NCBI GenBank assembly: GCA_937868025.1
Contig: CALMLJ010000094.1
Location: 1-36,006, forward strand
Reading direction: 5' to 3'
Origin: an uncultured Acidimicrobiaceae bacterium
Lineage (GTDB): Bacteria; Actinomycetota; Acidimicrobiia; Acidimicrobiales; Microtrichaceae
DNA: 36,006 nt
Shown here: piece after piece, positions 8,753 through 20,468 of the stretch
How the letters are laid out: the number at the start of each line of letters is the position of its first letter
How positions within the stretch are numbered: the first letter of the stretch is position 1
Translations under genes and position numbers: made by a program
The notes under the pieces: model-generated
Told to the model about the DNA's origin: nothing
Seen by the model: only the letters and a program-made list of their open reading frames with translations
Databases searched by the model: none

Positions 8753-10468
8753 CTAGCGAAGGTGGCCGAGGCCATGGAGGCGCTTGCCCATCCGCATGAT
8801 GCGCACCCAGAGCCCGGGCAGGGCGGTCACGGCGGCGCGGACGTCGCGCCACAACGGGATGCGGTAGTCGGGCCGACGGCGGTTCGCCGGCACCGGCGGC
8901 ATCCAGCACGAGTGCAGGAGTAGCGGCGGGTTGAACTCGGGTGCGGACGCCCGGGCCAGAGGGCCGGCCTCGAGGTGGGACGCGTCGAACACCCACACCT
9001 CCTTGGGGCCGTCGCGGTGGATCACGGTCACGATGTACCCGTCGTCGGGGTCGGTGGCGCCGGAACGGGGCACGAAGGTGGGCGGATGGGGGAAGGAGCC
9101 CTCGTCGAAGCGGTAGACCTCGGCCACCTTCATCGACTCGCGGTCGAAGCGGGCGAGGCCGGCGGGCACCGGCTCCATCGGCACCTCGCGGGGATCGACG
9201 ACGGCGGCGAGCCCGGCGTCCGCGTACAGGTCCCACCACGTCTGGGCGACCAGCGCCGGATCGAACCCGATGCCGGAGTACCAGAGCTGACCCTGGTGGG
9301 CCCGCGCCGCCGGCGACGACTCGTCCTTGGTCGCCAGGACGGCACCCCAGAAGCGGTCGTCCCAGGCGAGGTCGGATCGCACGACCTCGCTCGTCGTGAG
9401 GTCGATCTCGTAGCGGCCGACGACCCCGGGCTGCGGGGCGAGGCTGACCATCCCGTCGAAGTTCGGATCGTTGGGCGCCCCGGTGCCGTGGGAGTACTCG
9501 CCGCGACGGAGGCGGATCATCAGGTCCTGGATCGGGATCTGCTCGAGGTACACCGTGAGCCGGTCGGCGGGGTGCTCGTAGTCGACCGACAGGTGCGCCG
9601 TCGGCATCGGGATACGGATCTCGAGGGGGCGCACCGACCCACCGACCGGCGTCGCCGCGAGGTCGGACTTCGCGACGATCCACAGGCTCGTCCAGTCGCG
9701 GTTCGGTGTGGTCTGCGGCTTGCCGGCGAACGTGGCCGGCTCGACGATGAACGGCAGGTCGGTGAACACGATGTGGTCGCGGGTGACCTTCACGTCGTGG
9801 ATCGAGTCGAATTCCGTCATGCCCTCGAGCCGCCAGCGCTCGACGGGGCCGTCGAGGCGCCACCGGGCCACGAACGTGTCGGGCGTGAGCGGCAGCGGGG
9901 AGTAGTTGACGAACCAAAGGCAGCCCTCGTCGACGTCGGATGCCGGGTGTGCAGCGACCGAGATGCCGGGTTCGAGGATGCCCGGCGACGCCTGGTACCA
10001 CTCGTCGTTGCCACCGACCGGGGTGATGACGGCCATGGTCTCGGGGTCGACCTCGAGCGGTCGACCCGCGTCGTATCCAACGAACAGCCGGTCGTCGATG
10101 GTCTGCACGTTGGTGTTGGCGAGGTTGGTCAACCCGAACGGTGAGATCTCCATGAAGGAGAGGGTCGTGAACAGGAACGGCAGCCGGGACCTGATCCTCG
10201 ACAGCGGGGTGTCGACGCGGCGGTGCCGCACGTCGATGCGGCCGTCGCGACCGGGACGGAGGTCGATGCGGCACAGGAGACCCTGCTGGTCGAACCAGTG
10301 GCCGCCGGGGCGGCGCTTGTCGGGGCCGACGATGAAGACGCGGCCGTCCATGTCGGTCGGCCAGTGGCCGTCGGTGACGGTGAGCGCGTGGTCGCCGGGA
10401 CCCGTGCCCCAGAACAGGTTGCGCGTCGTGGTCGCTGCTCGCACCGGCGCGGAGCGGACGGTCTCCAT
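8753..10468 (-). CDS. carotenoid cleavage oxygenase (RPE65/CCD family)
   Basis: This encodes 571 residues. Family members are seven-bladed propellers that split a double bond of a carotenoid or stilbenoid using Fe(II) held by four His. The expected ligands are visible at His174 (VAAHPASD), His224 (FDSIHDVKVT), His292 (AHLSVDY) and His519 (LLLHSCWMP). N-terminal DGRVFIVGPDKRRPGGHWFDQQG matches the usual dGxl.rnGp..HwFDGdg start. About 52 residues extend past the last His, ending in a basic amphipathic tail (WVRIMRMGKRLHGLGHLR) that could bind membrane. The ATG follows a strong GGGGGAG ribosome site 5 nt away. The exact substrate cannot be called. Confidence 0.87.
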   Translation of the reverse strand: METVRSAPVRAATTTRNLFWGTGPGDHALTVTDGHWPTDMDGRVFIVGPDKRRPGGHWFDQQGLLCRIDLRPGRDGRIDVRHRRVDTPLSRIRSRLPFLFTTLSFMEISPFGLTNLANTNVQTIDDRLFVGYDAGRPLEVDPETMAVITPVGGNDEWYQASPGILEPGISVAAHPASDVDEGCLWFVNYSPLPLTPDTFVARWRLDGPVERWRLEGMTEFDSIHDVKVTRDHIVFTDLPFIVEPATFAGKPQTTPNRDWTSLWIVAKSDLAATPVGGSVRPLEIRIPMPTAHLSVDYEHPADRLTVYLEQIPIQDLMIRLRRGEYSHGTGAPNDPNFDGMVSLAPQPGVVGRYEIDLTTSEVVRSDLAWDDRFWGAVLATKDESSPAARAHQGQLWYSGIGFDPALVAQTWWDLYADAGLAAVVDPREVPMEPVPAGLARFDRESMKVAEVYRFDEGSFPHPPTFVPRSGATDPDDGYIVTVIHRDGPKEVWVFDASHLEAGPLARASAPEFNPPLLLHSCWMPPVPANRRRPDYRIPLWRDVRAAVTALPGLWVRIMRMGKRLHGLGHLR

Positions 10469-10473
10469 CGGAT

Positions 10474-10508
10474 CTCCCCCTGACTGTCGGCGCGTGCCCC
10501 CCGCCGAC
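10474..10508 (-). promoter_or_regulatory. ribosome site preceded by a hairpin
   Basis: The Shine-Dalgarno GGGGGAG (plus 10474-10480) serves the carotenoid oxygenase gene. Just upstream, GTCGGCG (10486-10492) pairs perfectly with CGCCGAC (10502-10508) around a 9-nt loop. The 210-bp gap 10469-10678 also holds the promoter of the divergent SpoIID gene, and no further gene is visible in it. Confidence 0.45.
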
Positions 10509-10665
10509 GCCGCAACGTTAACGGCGTTCATCTGTCGACGCACGGGCCAGGCGCGGGGCGACCTCGGAGCGCCCCGCAGAAGCAACCCGAGCCGTCGCCG
10601 GGGGAGCGCGGCGTGAAATCCGACCTTTTGGCCGGCCCCAGGTGGGGACGGCGGCGGTCGCCTCC

Positions 10666-10671
10666 TAGCCT
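10666..10671 (+). promoter_or_regulatory. -10 element of the SpoIID-domain gene, leaderless
   Basis: TAGCCT ends 7 nt before the ATG at 10679. The same hexamer appears before the PLP gene at 15292 and before the M20 gene at 28694. The -35 is weak. Confidence 0.45.
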
Positions 10672-10678
10672 GACGGCC

Positions 10679-12259
10679 ATGCGTCGCTGGGTGGTCGCCA
10701 CGGTCTCGGTTGTCTTGTCGATGGTGCTGACGAGTGTGATGACGGGCCTGGTCATCGTCGGCGGTGCCGTTGCCCCGGCGTCGGCACAGACGTCGTTCAC
10801 GTTCAATGGCGGCGGGTGGGGCCACGGCGTCGGGCTCAGCCAGTACGGGGCGCGGGGGCGGGCGGAGGCCGGCCAGAACGTCGGTCAGATCCTCGACGCC
10901 TACTACCCGGGCGCGACCGTCGAGGGGCGAGCCCTCGGAGCGGTCCGGGTGAAGCTGGGCGATGCCCCGTCGTCGGAGCTGGCGGCGGGCGCCGGTTCGA
11001 TCTCGGGGTCGGTCGACGGCGGCCCGACGGTGACCCTCGCCGGGCCGGGCCAACGCATCCTGCTCAAGATGTCGGGGACGACCCTGCAGTACCAACGGGT
11101 CGACAACGGTGCCGGTCCGATCACCACCCTGACGTCGGGTGGTGGCCGCTACACGATCACGTGGGACGCGGGCAGCAACCTCGCCGTGTCGGCGACGTCG
11201 CGGTCGTACAACGCCGGCCAGCTCCGCGTCATCCCGGGGTCGGGCACCTTCGCCCTGGTCCTCGGTGGTCTCTCGATGCAGCAGTACCTGTACGGGCTCG
11301 GCGAGATGCCGGCGTCGTGGTCGATCGAGGCGTTGAAGGCGCAGGCGATCGCCGGCCGGAGTTTCGCCGCCTATCGCCTCGCGCACCCCCAAGGTGCCGA
11401 CTTCGACCTCTACGCATCAGTCAGCGATCAGGCCTACGTGGGCATCACCCAGACGTCGGGGACGTCGGGTGCCAATTGGATCGCGGCGGTCGACGGCACC
11501 GACGGCCAGGTGCTGACGTCGGGGGGTCAGCCCATCCAGGCGTTCTACTCGTCGAGCAACGGTGGGCACACCGAGCGGAGCGACTACGTGTTCGTGGCGA
11601 CGCTGCCCTACCTGGTGGCGACTGCTGATCCGTACGACCAGGCGACGGGCAACGCCAACTTCTCCTGGACGCGGACCTACTCCGACGCCGAACTGGGTGC
11701 GTGGCTCAACGCCGCCGGTCGGGGCGTCGGGACCGTCACCGGTGTGAGCATCGGCGGCAACGTCGGCGCGTCGGGTCGGGTCGACAAGGCGACGGTGACG
11801 GTGTCGGGGACCGATCGGACCGTCACCATGACCGGCAACCAGTTCCGGCTCGCGGTCAACGTGGGGGCGCCGTCCTCACGCGACCTGCTGAGCACCAAGT
11901 TCGCGTTGGGTGACGGCCCGGCCGCCGCCGCACCGCCGGCACCGGCGCCGACGGACACGACCGCCCCCGACCTCAAGGTGCTGGTCGGCAGCCCGATGCG
12001 GTTCGGCAGTTCGGGCAACATCTGTGCGTTCGTCATGAGCGACGAGGTCGCGATCACGGCGATCCACATCCGGCTCGGGCGCACCGATCTCAAGAGCCGT
12101 GTCGGGGGTGTGGGCCCGACCTTCCCGCAGCTCATGTGCATCAACATCCCGCCGAAGCTGCGCCCTCGGGCGGCCACCAAGGTCGTGCTCACGGGGGCTG
12201 CCCTCGACGTGGCCGTCAACATGCGGTTCGTGCAGCAGACCGTCACGATCGCCCGTTGA
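10679..12259 (+). CDS. secreted SpoIID/LytB-domain protein
   Basis: This encodes 526 residues. A signal peptide (1-36, cleavage likely after ASA) leads to a short segment with GWGHGVGLSQYGA (46-58), which carries the GHG.G.SQ.GA box of SpoIID/LytB proteins. The main domain follows, with YLYGLGEMPASW (203-214), EALKAQAIAGRSFAAYR (217-233) and AFYSSSNGGHTE (288-299). SpoIID is a lytic transglycosylase acting on denuded glycan strands. In non-sporulating actinobacteria the LytB-like relatives are presumed cell-wall modifiers. A Pro/Ala linker near residue 425 precedes a C-terminal domain of about 95 residues with two Cys. Start ATG 10679 was chosen for signal peptide and promoter spacing. The 3' end overlaps maf by 17 nt, tail to tail. 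Confidence 0.85.
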   Translation: MRRWVVATVSVVLSMVLTSVMTGLVIVGGAVAPASAQTSFTFNGGGWGHGVGLSQYGARGRAEAGQNVGQILDAYYPGATVEGRALGAVRVKLGDAPSSELAAGAGSISGSVDGGPTVTLAGPGQRILLKMSGTTLQYQRVDNGAGPITTLTSGGGRYTITWDAGSNLAVSATSRSYNAGQLRVIPGSGTFALVLGGLSMQQYLYGLGEMPASWSIEALKAQAIAGRSFAAYRLAHPQGADFDLYASVSDQAYVGITQTSGTSGANWIAAVDGTDGQVLTSGGQPIQAFYSSSNGGHTERSDYVFVATLPYLVATADPYDQATGNANFSWTRTYSDAELGAWLNAAGRGVGTVTGVSIGGNVGASGRVDKATVTVSGTDRTVTMTGNQFRLAVNVGAPSSRDLLSTKFALGDGPAAAAPPAPAPTDTTAPDLKVLVGSPMRFGSSGNICAFVMSDEVAITAIHIRLGRTDLKSRVGGVGPTFPQLMCINIPPKLRPRAATKVVLTGAALDVAVNMRFVQQTVTIAR

Positions 12260-12815
12260 GCCCGCCCCGTTCGGCCAGCAGGCGGGCGACCACCGCCATG
12301 GGGAGCCCGACGATGTTGTCCCAGGCGCCCTCGGTGCGCTCGACGAACGCACCGCCGAGGCCCTGGATCGCGTACGACCCGGCCTTGTCGAGCGGCTCAC
12401 CCGTCGCGACGTAGTCCTCGATCTCGGCCCGACCCAGGGAACGGAACCACACCCGGCTGACCTCGACGATCCCGTGCACGTCGCTGCCACGTGCCACGGC
12501 GACCCCGGTGAGGACCTCGTGGGCGCGTCCCGACAGCCGGTCGAGCATGGCGCACGCGGCGTCGGCGTCGGCGGGCTTGCCCAGCAGCTCGCCGTCGAGC
12601 GCCACGATGGTGTCCGCGCCGATCACGACGGCCTCGAGATGTCGTTCGGCGACGTGGCGGGCCTTGTCGGTTGCCAACCGGGCGACGTAGGTCGCGGCCG
12701 GTTCGTTCGGCAGCGGGGTCTCGTCGATGTCGGCCGGCTCGACGGTGAACTCGTAGCCGGCGTCGGCCATGAGCTGGAGGCGACGGGGTGATCCCGAGGC
12801 CAGGATCAGCACCAC
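12243..12815 (-). CDS. maf: Maf-type nucleoside triphosphate pyrophosphatase
   Basis: This encodes 190 residues. It hydrolyses non-canonical or modified nucleoside triphosphates to the monophosphate plus pyrophosphate. Motifs are LASGSPRR (5-12), the phosphate-binding start of all Maf proteins, DETPLPNEPAATYVARLA at about 31-48, GADTIV (66-71) and LGKP (78-81), followed by a late SYAIQGLGGAFVE block typical of the substrate loop. The start is GTG at 12815, with an adjacent GTG three bases later. It lies 6 bp downstream of dusB and is probably co-transcribed. It converges on and overlaps the SpoIID-domain gene by 17 nt. Confidence 0.93.
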   Translation of the reverse strand: MVLILASGSPRRLQLMADAGYEFTVEPADIDETPLPNEPAATYVARLATDKARHVAERHLEAVVIGADTIVALDGELLGKPADADAACAMLDRLSGRAHEVLTGVAVARGSDVHGIVEVSRVWFRSLGRAEIEDYVATGEPLDKAGSYAIQGLGGAFVERTEGAWDNIVGLPMAVVARLLAERGGLNGRS

Positions 12816-12821
12816 GGCGAC

Positions 12822-13937
12822 CTACCCGCCGCTACTGATCGACTCGGCCGCGGCGTCGAGCGCCTCGTCGCTGTCGGCGAGCTCGAACCAGTGCTCGGGG
12901 AGCGACACCGCCCGCGGCCCGTTCTGGTGGCCGCGCTTGGCCCGGGGGCCCTCGGGCGTCATGGTGAGCGACCGGTCGAGGCGACCGAGCGACTCGGCGA
13001 GCTGGTCGCGGCTCTGCAGCTGGTTCAGCTCACGCCGGAGCTCACTCCCGACCGGGTACCCCTTGAGGTACCAGCCCGTGTGCTTGCGGAACTCCCGCAC
13101 TCCCAACCATTCACCGGCCCAGGCCTGGAGCAGGTCGATGTGTCGGAGCATCGTGTCGCACACCTCGCCGAGCGTCGGCGGCGGCGGGATCTCCCGGCCG
13201 TCGAACGCGGCCACGAGGTCGCGGAACAGCCACGGCCGACCGAGGCACCCGCGCCCGACGACCACACCGTCGCAGCCAGTAGCGGCCATCATCGCCACGG
13301 CGTCGGTGGCCTCCCAGATGTCGCCGTTGCCGAGCACCGGGATCGAGGTGACGTGCTCCTTGAGGCGACCGATCGCCTCCCACCGCGCGTCACCGGAGTA
13401 CAGCTGCTCGGCGGTGCGTGCGTGCAGGGCGATCATGGCGCACCCCTCGTCCTCGGCGATCCGACCGGTGTCGAGGTAGGTGAGGGGATGGTCGTCGTCG
13501 ACGCCCATGCGGAACTTGGCCGTGATCGGCACGTCGCCCGCTCCGGCGACGGCAGCGGCGATGATGTCGCGCAGCAGCCGTTTGCGGACGGGCAGCGCCG
13601 AACCCCCGCCGTTCTTCGTGACCTTGGGGGCGGGGCACCCGAAGTTGAGATCGATGTGGTCGACGTGGTCGCTGTCGACGAGCCGTCGAACCGCCTCGCC
13701 GACGTGGAATGCGTCGATCCCGTAGAGCTGGATGCTGCGCAGGGGCTCGTCGTCATCGAAGTGCGCGAGCCGTTGTGTCTTCGCGTTGCCCTCGACGTAG
13801 GCGCGGGCGGTGATCATCTCGCTGACGTACAGGCCGGCGCCTTCGGCCCGGCACAGCCGGCGGAACGGAGCGTTGGTCACGCCGGCCATGGGTGCGAGCA
13901 CCACGGGCACGTCGAGGGTGATCGGGCCGATCCGCAT
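12822..13937 (-). CDS. dusB: tRNA-dihydrouridine synthase, DusB-like
   Basis: This encodes 371 residues of an FMN-dependent TIM barrel that reduces uridines in the tRNA D-loop. Motifs are APMAGVTN (15-22), IDLNFGCPAPKVTKNGGGSA (95-114) with the catalytic Cys101, ITAKFRMGVDDDH, LHARTAEQLYSGDARW, GNGDIW and VVVGRGCLGRPWLF. A C-terminal helical RNA-binding part carries REFRKHTGWYLKG. ATG 13937 follows a TAGCGT box by 8 nt (13946-13951), so the mRNA may be leaderless. The last 45 residues are a low-complexity extension after the usual end. The maf gene follows by 6 bp. Confidence 0.92.
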   Translation of the reverse strand: MRIGPITLDVPVVLAPMAGVTNAPFRRLCRAEGAGLYVSEMITARAYVEGNAKTQRLAHFDDDEPLRSIQLYGIDAFHVGEAVRRLVDSDHVDHIDLNFGCPAPKVTKNGGGSALPVRKRLLRDIIAAAVAGAGDVPITAKFRMGVDDDHPLTYLDTGRIAEDEGCAMIALHARTAEQLYSGDARWEAIGRLKEHVTSIPVLGNGDIWEATDAVAMMAATGCDGVVVGRGCLGRPWLFRDLVAAFDGREIPPPPTLGEVCDTMLRHIDLLQAWAGEWLGVREFRKHTGWYLKGYPVGSELRRELNQLQSRDQLAESLGRLDRSLTMTPEGPRAKRGHQNGPRAVSLPEHWFELADSDEALDAAAESISSGG

Positions 13938-13954
13938 GGCGCTCAACGCTATCG

Positions 13955-13972
13955 GAGGCCGCTCGCGGCCTC
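13955..13972. terminator. hairpin between the DAPAL-like gene and dusB
   Basis: GAGGCCGC and GCGGCCTC form a perfect 8-bp stem with a 2-nt loop, 58-75 bp past the end of the 14030 gene. There is no T tract, so it may be a terminator aid or only a GC-rich palindrome. Confidence 0.3.
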
Positions 13973-14029
13973 GGCCGCGGCGAAACGCGTCGCGTGGTGT
14001 GCGCCCGGCCGCGAGGCTCGCGTCACATT

Positions 14030-15208
14030 TCAGGGGGCGGTGCCGACGACTCGCTCGTAGTTGACCGGGTCCGTCGCGCCTTCGGTGCAGACGCACACGA
14101 CCGTCGAGTCCTGTCCGAGACCCATCTCGACGAACGACTCCGGCGACTCGGCGGCGATCGCGAGCAGGCCGCCGACCGTGCCGGCGCCCGTCTCGCCCAC
14201 GACGATCCCGTCGCTCGCGAGCAGACGCATGGCGTCGGCGGCGTAGGTGTCCTCGATACCGATCGCCCAGTCGGTGCGGTCGCGCATGGCCGGCCAGGCG
14301 ATCATCGAGACGGTGCCGCAGTTCATCCCCGCCATCATCGAGTCGTGCGGCCCGGGCACGGTGACCGGCTCACCGGCGGCGATCGATCGGAAGAGGCAAT
14401 CGGCGGCGAGTGGTTCGACGGCCATGCGACACGGGCCGAGAGGGGGAGCGGCCGGCCAGTGGTCGAGCGCCGCCTGGAAGAACGCGCCGACGCCGACGGG
14501 GATCACGATGCCGTCGAGCGTCACGTCGAGTGCCGCGAGTTGGGCGTCGAGTTCCCCGAAGATGGTCGCGTACCCCTCGGCGATCCACGTCGGTACCTCG
14601 GTGTAGCCCGGCCAGGAGGTGTCGCTCACGACGAGGCGATCGGGCCCGGCGGTCGCTGCCGCCGTCTCGACGGCGAGGTCGTAGTCGCCGTCGACGACCG
14701 TGACGCGCGCCCCTTCGGACTCGATCGCGTCGATGCGGGCGGCGACCGTGCCGGCCGGCATGTAGATGTCGGCACCCAATCCGAACCATGCCGCGGCGCG
14801 GGCGACGGCCCGTCCGTGGTTGCCGTCGGTCGCCGTGACGAGCGTCAGATCGGTGAACTCGGCGAACGCGCGGCGGAGCTCGTCGAACGTGGTGGCGGCC
14901 GGCGCCGTGCCGTGGGCCGCTGCGTATCGGGCAGCGAGGAGGCGGTAGGTCGCCCACGACGCGCCGACGATCTTGAACGCCGGCAGCCCGAATCGCTGCG
15001 CCTCGTGTTTGACGAGCACCCTCCCGAGTCCGGTCCGTCGCGCCAGTGACGGAACGTCGACGAGCGCGGACGGGGAGTAGCCGTCGATGAGCCGGTGCAG
15101 GGCCGTCGGAGTGGGCAGCGCACCCGGAGGGAGATCGTGGGGGCGAGCGGTCGTCGGGGCGGTCGGATCGGGAACCGCAACGACTCGGGGATTCCGGAGC
15201 ATCCGCAT
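14030..15208 (-). CDS. diaminopropionate ammonia-lyase-like PLP enzyme
   Basis: This encodes 392 residues of fold-type II. E. coli YgeX/DpaL converts 2,3-diaminopropionate to pyruvate and two ammonia. Landmarks match it in order: [20 protein letters not shown] with PLP Lys79, [15 protein letters not shown] with the acid Asp128, [35 protein letters not shown] with Asp196, [14 protein letters not shown], the SMMAGMNCG loop, [12 protein letters not shown] and a [15 protein letters not shown] end. The two aspartates correspond to the catalytic pair of DpaL. Start ATG 15208 is preceded by TACGAT at 6 nt, which suits a leaderless mRNA. It diverges from the 15292 gene across an 83-bp region with an operator. 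A different beta-eliminated substrate remains possible. Confidence 0.83.
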   Translation of the reverse strand: MRMLRNPRVVAVPDPTAPTTARPHDLPPGALPTPTALHRLIDGYSPSALVDVPSLARRTGLGRVLVKHEAQRFGLPAFKIVGASWATYRLLAARYAAAHGTAPAATTFDELRRAFAEFTDLTLVTATDGNHGRAVARAAAWFGLGADIYMPAGTVAARIDAIESEGARVTVVDGDYDLAVETAAATAGPDRLVVSDTSWPGYTEVPTWIAEGYATIFGELDAQLAALDVTLDGIVIPVGVGAFFQAALDHWPAAPPLGPCRMAVEPLAADCLFRSIAAGEPVTVPGPHDSMMAGMNCGTVSMIAWPAMRDRTDWAIGIEDTYAADAMRLLASDGIVVGETGAGTVGGLLAIAAESPESFVEMGLGQDSTVVCVCTEGATDPVNYERVVGTAP

Positions 15209-15214
15209 CGGCCG

Positions 15215-15220
15215 ATCGTA
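15215..15220 (-). promoter_or_regulatory. -10 element of the DAPAL-like gene, leaderless
   Basis: On the minus strand TACGAT lies 6 nt before the ATG at 15208. No convincing -35 is seen. The operator at 15255-15269 is about 35 bp upstream. Confidence 0.4.
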
Positions 15221-15254
15221 TCGGTGACGGGTTGATGTACAGATCGTCCGTTGC

Positions 15255-15269
15255 TTTACGAAACGTAAA
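15255..15269. promoter_or_regulatory. operator copy 1 (TTTACGAAACGTAAA)
   Basis: This is a perfect inverted repeat, TTTACG-AAA-CGTAAA, extended by C/G to 17 bp. It sits in the 83-bp gap between two divergent PLP-enzyme genes. The left half (15255-15260) is at exact -35 spacing (17 nt) from TAGCCT at 15278-15283. It matches two other sites in the window at 14 of 15 positions. Confidence 0.8.
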
Positions 15270-15277
15270 GTCGCATT

Positions 15278-15283
15278 TAGCCT
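15278..15283 (+). promoter_or_regulatory. -10 element of the 15292 gene
   Basis: TAGCCT ends 8 nt before ATG 15292. Its -35 would be TTTACG within the operator, so a bound protein should block RNA polymerase. Confidence 0.5.
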
Positions 15284-15291
15284 GCGCACCC

Positions 15292-16815
<1,524 letters not shown>

Positions 16816-16822
16816 GTCATCG

Positions 16823-18073
<1,251 letters not shown>

Positions 18074-19090
18074 CTAGAGCGTCCAGCCGCTGAAGGTGTC
18101 GATCATCGCCTTCACGTCGCCGAGCGGGTAGAGGATCGGACAGGTCGCACCACCGGCGATGTAGTCGGCGACCCGCGCCTTGGCCTCGGCGGGAGTGCCC
18201 GACGCCGTGAGCATCTGCACGATCTCGTCGGGCACGAGCTTGCTTGCCGCCTCGACCTGCTCGTGGGTCGCCGGCCAGGTGAGGACCTCACCCACGGAGT
18301 CGAGCAACGACTGCGGCACGCCCGATGCCTTCATGATGTGGGGCTGCTGGCCGAGGTACTGCGTCACCATCATGCGGGCCATGTCGAGGGCCGTCTGCCG
18401 ATCCTCGTGCACCGAGCACACGACCAGCTGCGGGCGGTCGATGTCGTCGAGCGAGCGACCGGCACGCTCGGCGCCGATGGTCAGGTGTTCCATGGCCGTG
18501 GCGTTGTAATCGGGGCTGACGAGATAGTTGAGCACCACACCGTCGGCGATCTCGCCGGTGAGCTCCATCATCTTCATGCCCGTGGCCCCGATGTAGATCG
18601 GCACGTCCTTGGGCCGGCGCTCCTGGTACACGTAGTCGAGCTCGATGCCGTCGAGGTGCACGTAGTCGCCGTGCATCGTGACGGTCTCGTTGTTGAGCAG
18701 CGCCCGCACTGCGGTCACGACCTCGCGCATCACCCCCAACGGTTTGGAGCGGGTGATTCCGACCGCTGCCGCCAGCGGATCCCACCACGCCCCGAGGCCG
18801 AGGATCACGCGGCCGGGCGCCAGGTCGTCGAGCGTCGAGAACGTGGCGGCGAGCCGGGCAGGGTTGCGGCTCCACACGTCGGCGACGCCGGACCCGACCT
18901 TGATGCGGTCGGTCACCGATGCGAAGGCCGCCATCGGAACGGTCGATTCACGCACCAGCCGGCTCTCGGCCTGCCACACGGCGTCGAATCCCTTCGACTC
19001 GGCGTACCGCGCGAAGTCCATCCCTTCTCGGATGGTGTGGGCGTCCTGGAGGTAGATCGCGACGGGTTGGGTCGTTGCTTCGGCAGCCAT
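18074..19090 (-). CDS. LLM-class F420-dependent oxidoreductase
   Basis: This encodes 338 residues of a luciferase-like TIM barrel. Typical segments are [19 protein letters not shown] near the start, [30 protein letters not shown], the [18 protein letters not shown] block and [19 protein letters not shown], with [17 protein letters not shown] near the end. These match methylene-H4MPT reductase-like and F420-dependent oxidoreductases of actinobacteria and not bacterial luciferase pairs. Substrate is unknown. ATG 19090 follows TACAGT (19097-19102) by 6 nt, so the mRNA is probably leaderless. It converges on the PLP gene with stop codons directly adjacent. Whether it belongs to the catabolic set is unclear; it lacks the TTTACGAAA operator. 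Confidence 0.85.
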   Translation of the reverse strand: MAAEATTQPVAIYLQDAHTIREGMDFARYAESKGFDAVWQAESRLVRESTVPMAAFASVTDRIKVGSGVADVWSRNPARLAATFSTLDDLAPGRVILGLGAWWDPLAAAVGITRSKPLGVMREVVTAVRALLNNETVTMHGDYVHLDGIELDYVYQERRPKDVPIYIGATGMKMMELTGEIADGVVLNYLVSPDYNATAMEHLTIGAERAGRSLDDIDRPQLVVCSVHEDRQTALDMARMMVTQYLGQQPHIMKASGVPQSLLDSVGEVLTWPATHEQVEAASKLVPDEIVQMLTASGTPAEAKARVADYIAGGATCPILYPLGDVKAMIDTFSGWTL

Positions 19091-19096
19091 ACGTCG

Positions 19097-19102
19097 ACTG
19101 TA
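19097..19102 (-). promoter_or_regulatory. -10 element of the F420 oxidoreductase gene, leaderless
   Basis: On the minus strand TACAGT lies 6 nt before ATG 19090. It sits just downstream of the long hairpin at 19113-19181. Confidence 0.4.
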
Positions 19103-19112
19103 GGTTCGACGC

Positions 19113-19181
19113 GTCACCGGCCGCCGGGACGAAACGCGAACGTCATGGGACGTTCGCGTTTCGTCGTCGGCGGCCGGCGAC
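19113..19181. repeat. long intergenic palindrome
   Basis: The core arms GACGAAACGCGAACGTC (19128-19144) and GACGTTCGCGTTTCGTC (19149-19165) are perfect complements with a 4-nt loop. Outer arms around CCGGCCGCCG extend the stem to about 32 bp with few mismatches. It starts 14 bp past the stop of the 19195 lipoprotein gene, in the 104-bp gap before the F420 gene. It may act as a terminator, but no T tract follows; a REP-like element is the alternative. Confidence 0.7.
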
Positions 19182-19194
19182 GATTCGGGTGTGA

Positions 19195-20352
19195 TCAGTA
19201 CTGGACGTTGACGGCGAAGCGCTTCCCGTCGCACTCGGCGAAGACGATCGCGTGCATCGAGCTGGCCGATCCATCGACGTCGAGCACGACGTCCGAGATC
19301 GTGGCGGTTCCGGGGATCACATTGCAGCCACGGCCCGGCGAGGTCACGTTGACGAGAACGTTGCCAGGGGCGGTGAAGTTGTAGCGCGACACCGTGAAGT
19401 CACCGGCGGTGAATGGGCCGCTGTCGGGTGGGGCGATCTGGAGCGTGAACTGCGGCGTGGTGAACGTCGTGACCCCCGGGGTCGCGGTGACCGTGAACTG
19501 GCTGCCCGGATAGAAGGCCCGCAGACCCTGGAGCGGGTAGTTGTCGATGGCGCTCGCCACCTGCAGGTACTGGGCCGGCAGTGCGGTCAGCGGCGTCCAC
19601 GGCCCGCAGCCGTCGGAGGTGAAGTAGGCGTCGCCGGCCTCGATGATCGCGAGTTGCGGACCCGGGCCGTAGTAGATGTCGTTGATCACTTCGAGGCTGC
19701 CGTCAGCGTTGTCCGACGTCTCCCAGTAGCAGTCGGACCCGCCGGGAGCGGTGTAGAGACCCAGCTGGATCTCGGCGCCCGTCCGGTACATGCCGTCGCC
19801 TGTGGCGGGCATGGTGACCGGCGGGAGATCGCCCTTGTTCCAGACGCAGGGCCCGGCGGTGGACACACTCATCCCTGCGGGAAGGTTCATGTACAGCGGG
19901 CCGCCGGAGCTACCGCGTACCCGTCGGCTCGGTCCCCCGAACACCTCGATGATGCAGGCCGAGCCCGTCGGGACCGTCGTGGAGTACAGGCCGGGTGACA
20001 CGAGCCCGGGGGACTCGGCGATCTGGGCCCGGTTCGTGGCGCCGATCGAGGTGAGGGCCGGGGCGGCGGGCGGCGCGGTCACCGGCGGCGCCGGCGGCGC
20101 CGGCGGAGTCGGAGGCACCTGCGAGCGGAGCCAGTTGGCGACGGCGTCGTTCGCCGCGGCGATGGTCATCAGCTTGTTCCACCGCTTGTTGCTGCCGCAC
20201 TTGAGCACCCACGTGCCGTCCTGGGCGTGTTCGCCGACGGTTTTGCACTTTGCGCCGGCGGTCCGTCGCGGCAGGTTCTGGCATGCGGAGAGCACCAGGG
20301 TCACGGCCAGCAACGCGCCGATCGCCGTGGCTCGTCGAGTTGTGAGCGTCAT
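19195..20352 (-). CDS. lipoprotein with N-terminal Cys module and two Gly/Trp-rich repeats
   Basis: This encodes 385 residues. The signal peptide ends in lipobox LSAC with Cys24. A module of about 50 residues follows (Cys36, Cys52, [14 protein letters not shown]), then a Pro/Ala linker ([18 protein letters not shown]). Two related segments come next: [20 protein letters not shown] and [20 protein letters not shown], the latter with a later [12 protein letters not shown]. This GxY...C.W...GCG.W pattern recurs in surface lipoproteins of Acidimicrobiia, with unknown role. The C-terminal 110 residues look like a beta-sandwich. ATG 20352 has GGAGG 5 nt upstream. No function is assigned. The Cys module is shared with the 21639 protein. 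Confidence 0.8.
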   Translation of the reverse strand: MTLTTRRATAIGALLAVTLVLSACQNLPRRTAGAKCKTVGEHAQDGTWVLKCGSNKRWNKLMTIAAANDAVANWLRSQVPPTPPAPPAPPVTAPPAAPALTSIGATNRAQIAESPGLVSPGLYSTTVPTGSACIIEVFGGPSRRVRGSSGGPLYMNLPAGMSVSTAGPCVWNKGDLPPVTMPATGDGMYRTGAEIQLGLYTAPGGSDCYWETSDNADGSLEVINDIYYGPGPQLAIIEAGDAYFTSDGCGPWTPLTALPAQYLQVASAIDNYPLQGLRAFYPGSQFTVTATPGVTTFTTPQFTLQIAPPDSGPFTAGDFTVSRYNFTAPGNVLVNVTSPGRGCNVIPGTATISDVVLDVDGSASSMHAIVFAECDGKRFAVNVQY

Positions 20353-20456
20353 CAATCCTCCAAGTTCACGATCGCAGCACCATGACATCGAGGTCCCCGA
20401 ACCACAAGTGAAAACTCTGTGTCATCCCCCTGAATTGTCTCGGCGGACCTGCGACG

Positions 20457-20462
20457 TAGGGT
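20457..20462 (+). promoter_or_regulatory. -10 element of the 20469 gene, leaderless
   Basis: TAGGGT is 6 nt before ATG 20469, and a TTGTCT -35 candidate sits at 20435-20440 with 16-nt spacing. The 116-bp gap is shared with the divergent lipoprotein gene. Confidence 0.5.
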
Positions 20463-20468
20463 GGTTCG

